From: Saprospiraceae bacterium
GTDB taxonomy: Bacteria > Bacteroidota > Bacteroidia > Chitinophagales > Saprospiraceae
NCBI GenBank assembly: GCA_029262995.1
Contig: JAJCYH010000026.1
Coordinates: 234,935-298,934, forward strand
Length of the DNA: 64,000 nt
Direction of reading: 5' to 3'
In this document: positions 61,409 through 64,000 of the stretch, one piece after another
Layout: every line of letters starts with the position of its first letter
Position numbering within the stretch: the first letter of the stretch is position 1
The notes under the pieces: model-generated
Told to the model about the DNA's origin: nothing
The model's input: only the letters and a program-made list of their open reading frames with translations
Database searches by the model: none
Program-made: the position numbers and the translations under genes

Positions 61409-64000
61409 ATGATGAAATTAAAGGCAATAATATTTTTATTAATCTGGACATCTTTTTTTAACAAAAGTTTTCTCGCTCAGGATGGAGGAGGAGAACCAGA
61501 CGATTTTGTTTTTGATGTATGTCCAGAAGAGATTAAATGTTTCATAACATCTACAACTTTTGAGGGTATTTCTTCCCCTCCAGAATTAAACTCCCCTCAG
61601 ATTGAACCTTGTTTTGAACCAGCTTACTCCCAAACAAACCTCATTTTTGAAGCCTACAGCAATGAAATGGAAGTTTTACTCGAATGGAGTTCTAACGAGT
61701 CTTTGAGAGTAGGAATTGTTGAAGATTGCTCTAATGGAGCTCAGTGTATTGTTGGTGCCTTGTGTGAGCCTGGAGGAGTGATAGAACTATTTACCGACGA
61801 ACTTATTGTTGGGCATAGTTATGTTCTCTCGATCGATAATTGTTTGTCAGTAAATAACATACCATTAGAGTTGACAATGACCCCAGGTGACCAAGGAGAA
61901 TTTGAAAGTATTACAGGCCTAAAGCTTGTAAGCGATAATGAATGTTCCATAGAATTTGACAATGATACTTTTTGTTACGGAATAGACCTAGTGGCAGTTC
62001 TTGAAGGAGAGGACCCAGATGAGTTAGATCATTTATTTGAATATGGAAGAACCTGGTATTTTGAATTATCTGGAACACAGGAGGCATTCTATGAAGTAGA
62101 AGACATAGGAAATTTTAAATGGAATTTTTCAGAACATGGCGAATATACTCTTGAACTGAAATCGCTAGACCTCAGCTGCAACAGTTATGACGTTGGCGTT
62201 AGTTATGATTTTGAGATTATTGAGGTGAATGAGGCATTGGGATTGTTTGAAGTATGTAAGCATGACTTGCTTGATTGGTCACCGGGAGAAAACTGGTTAG
62301 GTCCAAATATCTCTGAAGTTGGTGAGTACGTTTATTGGTTTGAAAATGAATGTGGTTGTCCATATTATCAAAGCATAGTAGTAAGTCAACTTGAAGAAAA
62401 TGTGGAAGAAGTTATAATTGAACTTTGTCCAGATGACTATCCATTTGATTATTTCGGAGAATATGAATTACAGTACCCGTCTGACGACTATGATTTGATG
62501 TTGCGTTTTGAGGGAGGTTCCCTCCAAGAAGATTGGGATAGAGAATCATGTGATAGTTTGGTGCACTTGTTTGTTATAAATGAAAACCCTGAAGACCGAT
62601 GTTCTTCGTGCCAACTTCCATTGTCATTGGAAGACGGGAAGATCGTATACTGTGTAAACTTTGACAACGGCACATATGATTCAAGTGGAAAGGCCAATCA
62701 GATAGAAGCCATAGGTGTTGGGTATGATAACAATGGTCCTGCCAGTAATCGGCTTTGGGAAGCTGTATTTGATGGAAGAGATGATCACGTTAGAATTCCC
62801 CACTTTGAAGATTTAAATACTTCTGGCTTTGCCATAGATATTCGATTTAATAAGGACGATTCTTTTGAAGAAGACTTCGAAACAATATTAAGTAAAGGGG
62901 ATGAGGGATCAAGTAATTTACGTTACAGACTAGGCATCCAAAAACAATCTGAAACAGAACTAACGCTTCGAGGAGAGTTTAATACAGAAAACGAAGAGAT
63001 CATTATTGAAGTTCCAGACCTATTAAGAGGAGAATGGTATGGCGTTACCTTGGTTGTTGAGAGCGATTCTATTGGTTTGTATTTAAATGGCCTATTGCAT
63101 ACCCAAGTTGCAAAGGCAGAACCACTTAGGGGCAATGCGTCAGACCTCTATTTAGCAACAGGAGAAGACAATGGAGTGTTGTCAAATTTTTACGAAGGCA
63201 GATTAGATGACTTCAAATATTGGAAACAGAAGTTAAGCGCTCAGGATATTTTATACCTTTATTATCCGGAAAAGGAATTTGAAGTATATGTAGACTTTTT
63301 TCAAACCTGCTGTGAAGTTGGTAGTTTCAGAGATGTTGAAATAAGTGCAGCTCACCCCTTCGATACGATTACCATACCTGAGGCAAGTGTCACCGGATAT
63401 GATAGTGTTTATTTTCTAAGACATATTCCTTCTGGTGGTCCTGAAGTAATAGACCCTGATTTTTTTGCTGACATTATTGTTGACCAAACCGCTTTTTGTA
63501 ATGAGGCATGTAGTCAAAGCGTTAGTTGGATGGAACCTACCGTTGAGATGTTTGAAGACCCATGTGGTGTGGGGACAATTACAGCATCTCACAGCTCTCC
63601 CTTCGTGCTAGATAAAAACTTATCTTATGTAGAGGTTGTATATTCCGTTTCTAATGATTGTGGAAATGAAAGGAATTACAGTTTCGCAATTGAGTTGAAT
63701 TGTGTAGGTGAAGATTATGAGTCATTGCCTGATGAAAATGACTTTATGTTATCGACAGCCAATAGCTGTGAACAGGAATCTGATAGTGTGTATTGTTTAG
63801 GTAAAACACTACGCTTTGAGCCTTATTACTTTGATGATGTATCAGGTTCTATAAGTAGAGATTATTCACAGATTGATAGTTTGCGTATTAACATATCCAT
63901 AAAAGGTGAAGGCAATACGTCTAACTACGTATCTAATCAATCTGGTACAGTGAACCTAAGTGTGAATAAAGCAGGAAATTATGAAATCTGTTTTGACAGA
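61409..64000 (+). CDS. Large secreted protein with LamG domain, 3' end beyond the window
   Basis: A frame of 864 codons stays open to the last base; no stop appears, so the gene is partial. A signal peptide starts at MMKLKAIIFLLIW and ends near residue 25 (SFLAQ). Residues about 25-400 are Cys-containing modules with acidic composition. A concanavalin A/LamG-like domain follows from about residue 413 (YCVNFDNGTYDSSGKANQI, then FDGRDDHVRIPHFEDLNTSGFAIDIRF near 452-478, WYGVTLVVESDSIGLYLNG near 543-561 and GRLDDFKYWKQKLSAQDI near 597-614), where GRLDDFKYW is the classical last strand. More Cys-containing modules come after it. Probably a cell-surface or extracellular carbohydrate-binding protein, likely exported by T9SS (its tail is not visible). 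Confidence 0.85.
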   Translation, partial: MMKLKAIIFLLIWTSFFNKSFLAQDGGGEPDDFVFDVCPEEIKCFITSTTFEGISSPPELNSPQIEPCFEPAYSQTNLIFEAYSNEMEVLLEWSSNESLRVGIVEDCSNGAQCIVGALCEPGGVIELFTDELIVGHSYVLSIDNCLSVNNIPLELTMTPGDQGEFESITGLKLVSDNECSIEFDNDTFCYGIDLVAVLEGEDPDELDHLFEYGRTWYFELSGTQEAFYEVEDIGNFKWNFSEHGEYTLELKSLDLSCNSYDVGVSYDFEIIEVNEALGLFEVCKHDLLDWSPGENWLGPNISEVGEYVYWFENECGCPYYQSIVVSQLEENVEEVIIELCPDDYPFDYFGEYELQYPSDDYDLMLRFEGGSLQEDWDRESCDSLVHLFVINENPEDRCSSCQLPLSLEDGKIVYCVNFDNGTYDSSGKANQIEAIGVGYDNNGPASNRLWEAVFDGRDDHVRIPHFEDLNTSGFAIDIRFNKDDSFEEDFETILSKGDEGSSNLRYRLGIQKQSETELTLRGEFNTENEEIIIEVPDLLRGEWYGVTLVVESDSIGLYLNGLLHTQVAKAEPLRGNASDLYLATGEDNGVLSNFYEGRLDDFKYWKQKLSAQDILYLYYPEKEFEVYVDFFQTCCEVGSFRDVEISAAHPFDTITIPEASVTGYDSVYFLRHIPSGGPEVIDPDFFADIIVDQTAFCNEACSQSVSWMEPTVEMFEDPCGVGTITASHSSPFVLDKNLSYVEVVYSVSNDCGNERNYSFAIELNCVGEDYESLPDENDFMLSTANSCEQESDSVYCLGKTLRFEPYYFDDVSGSISRDYSQIDSLRINISIKGEGNTSNYVSNQSGTVNLSVNKAGNYEICFDR

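Overview
The window is a 64 kb piece of chromosome from an AT-rich member of the Bacteroidota. The evidence: C-terminal sorting domains of the type IX secretion system (T9SS); TAnnTTTG-type -7 promoter boxes upstream of both tRNA genes; mostly weak Shine-Dalgarno signals; and family neighbourhoods that I know from this phylum, such as glycogen synthase - DUF4270 lipoprotein - glmS, DUF4290 - murA, CBS protein - nadK, and a three-gene SDH operon. A dockerin-like secreted protein of a type common in Saprospiria makes that class a reasonable guess, but no rRNA gene or marker is present to prove it. Two ParB-binding (parS-like) palindromes in thrC, one matching the 16-bp consensus exactly across the stop codon, suggest that this part of the chromosome lies in the origin-proximal domain.

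Layout. 0-3 kb: a decayed homoserine dehydrogenase end (thrA-like) followed by intact thrB and thrC and the parS sites. 3-7 kb: a secreted M1 peptidase, then a convergent alpha/beta hydrolase and heme A synthase. 7.5-13.5 kb: a long co-directional run (dtd, MazG-like, GAF-SpoIIE phosphatase, TM2/SHOCT protein, CBS protein, nadK, cyclase-family protein, two small membrane proteins). 13.5-30 kb: a polysaccharide flippase, M42 peptidase, pterin dehydratase, HtrA protease, comF, a DinB-like protein, then an envelope/sugar block on the minus strand (murA, DUF4290, glmS, DUF4270, glycogen synthase), a DUF819 membrane protein, a pirin with a Tat-like leader, and RNase R. 30.5-35.2 kb: sdhCAB and a dockerin-like secreted protein. 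35.4-40.4 kb: small accessory genes and two adjacent, heavily decayed extracellular haem-enzyme genes (a MauG-like dihaem peroxidase and an animal-type haem peroxidase with a T9SS tail). 40.4-50.1 kb: metabolite repair (nnrE/nnrD fusion), glycerate kinase, a GH109-galK pair, an ABC permease, inositol-phosphatase family, NifU-like, an LPG-synthase-like membrane protein and ogt. 50.3-54.7 kb: tRNA-Phe, then flippase, Wzz-like chain-length protein and O-antigen ligase-like protein, then tRNA-Val.

From 54.7 kb to the right end the sequence changes character. The tRNA-Val tail and its terminator are followed by two tandem copies of a ~230-bp unit, each ending in a mimic of the tRNA 3' end. Then come a frameshifted lipoprotein, an orphan T9SS domain, IS30 and IS3 transposase remnants, a small outer-membrane protein with a secreted M4 metalloprotease, an excisionase-like HTH gene, an XRE regulator with a tiny coiled-coil membrane protein, another copy of the palindromic repeat, and the first 864 codons of a large secreted LamG-type protein that runs off the window. 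This looks like a recombining, partly decayed accessory region at a tRNA gene; no integrase is present in the window.

A striking general property is that six of eight convergent gene pairs overlap at their 3' ends (8 to 53 bp).
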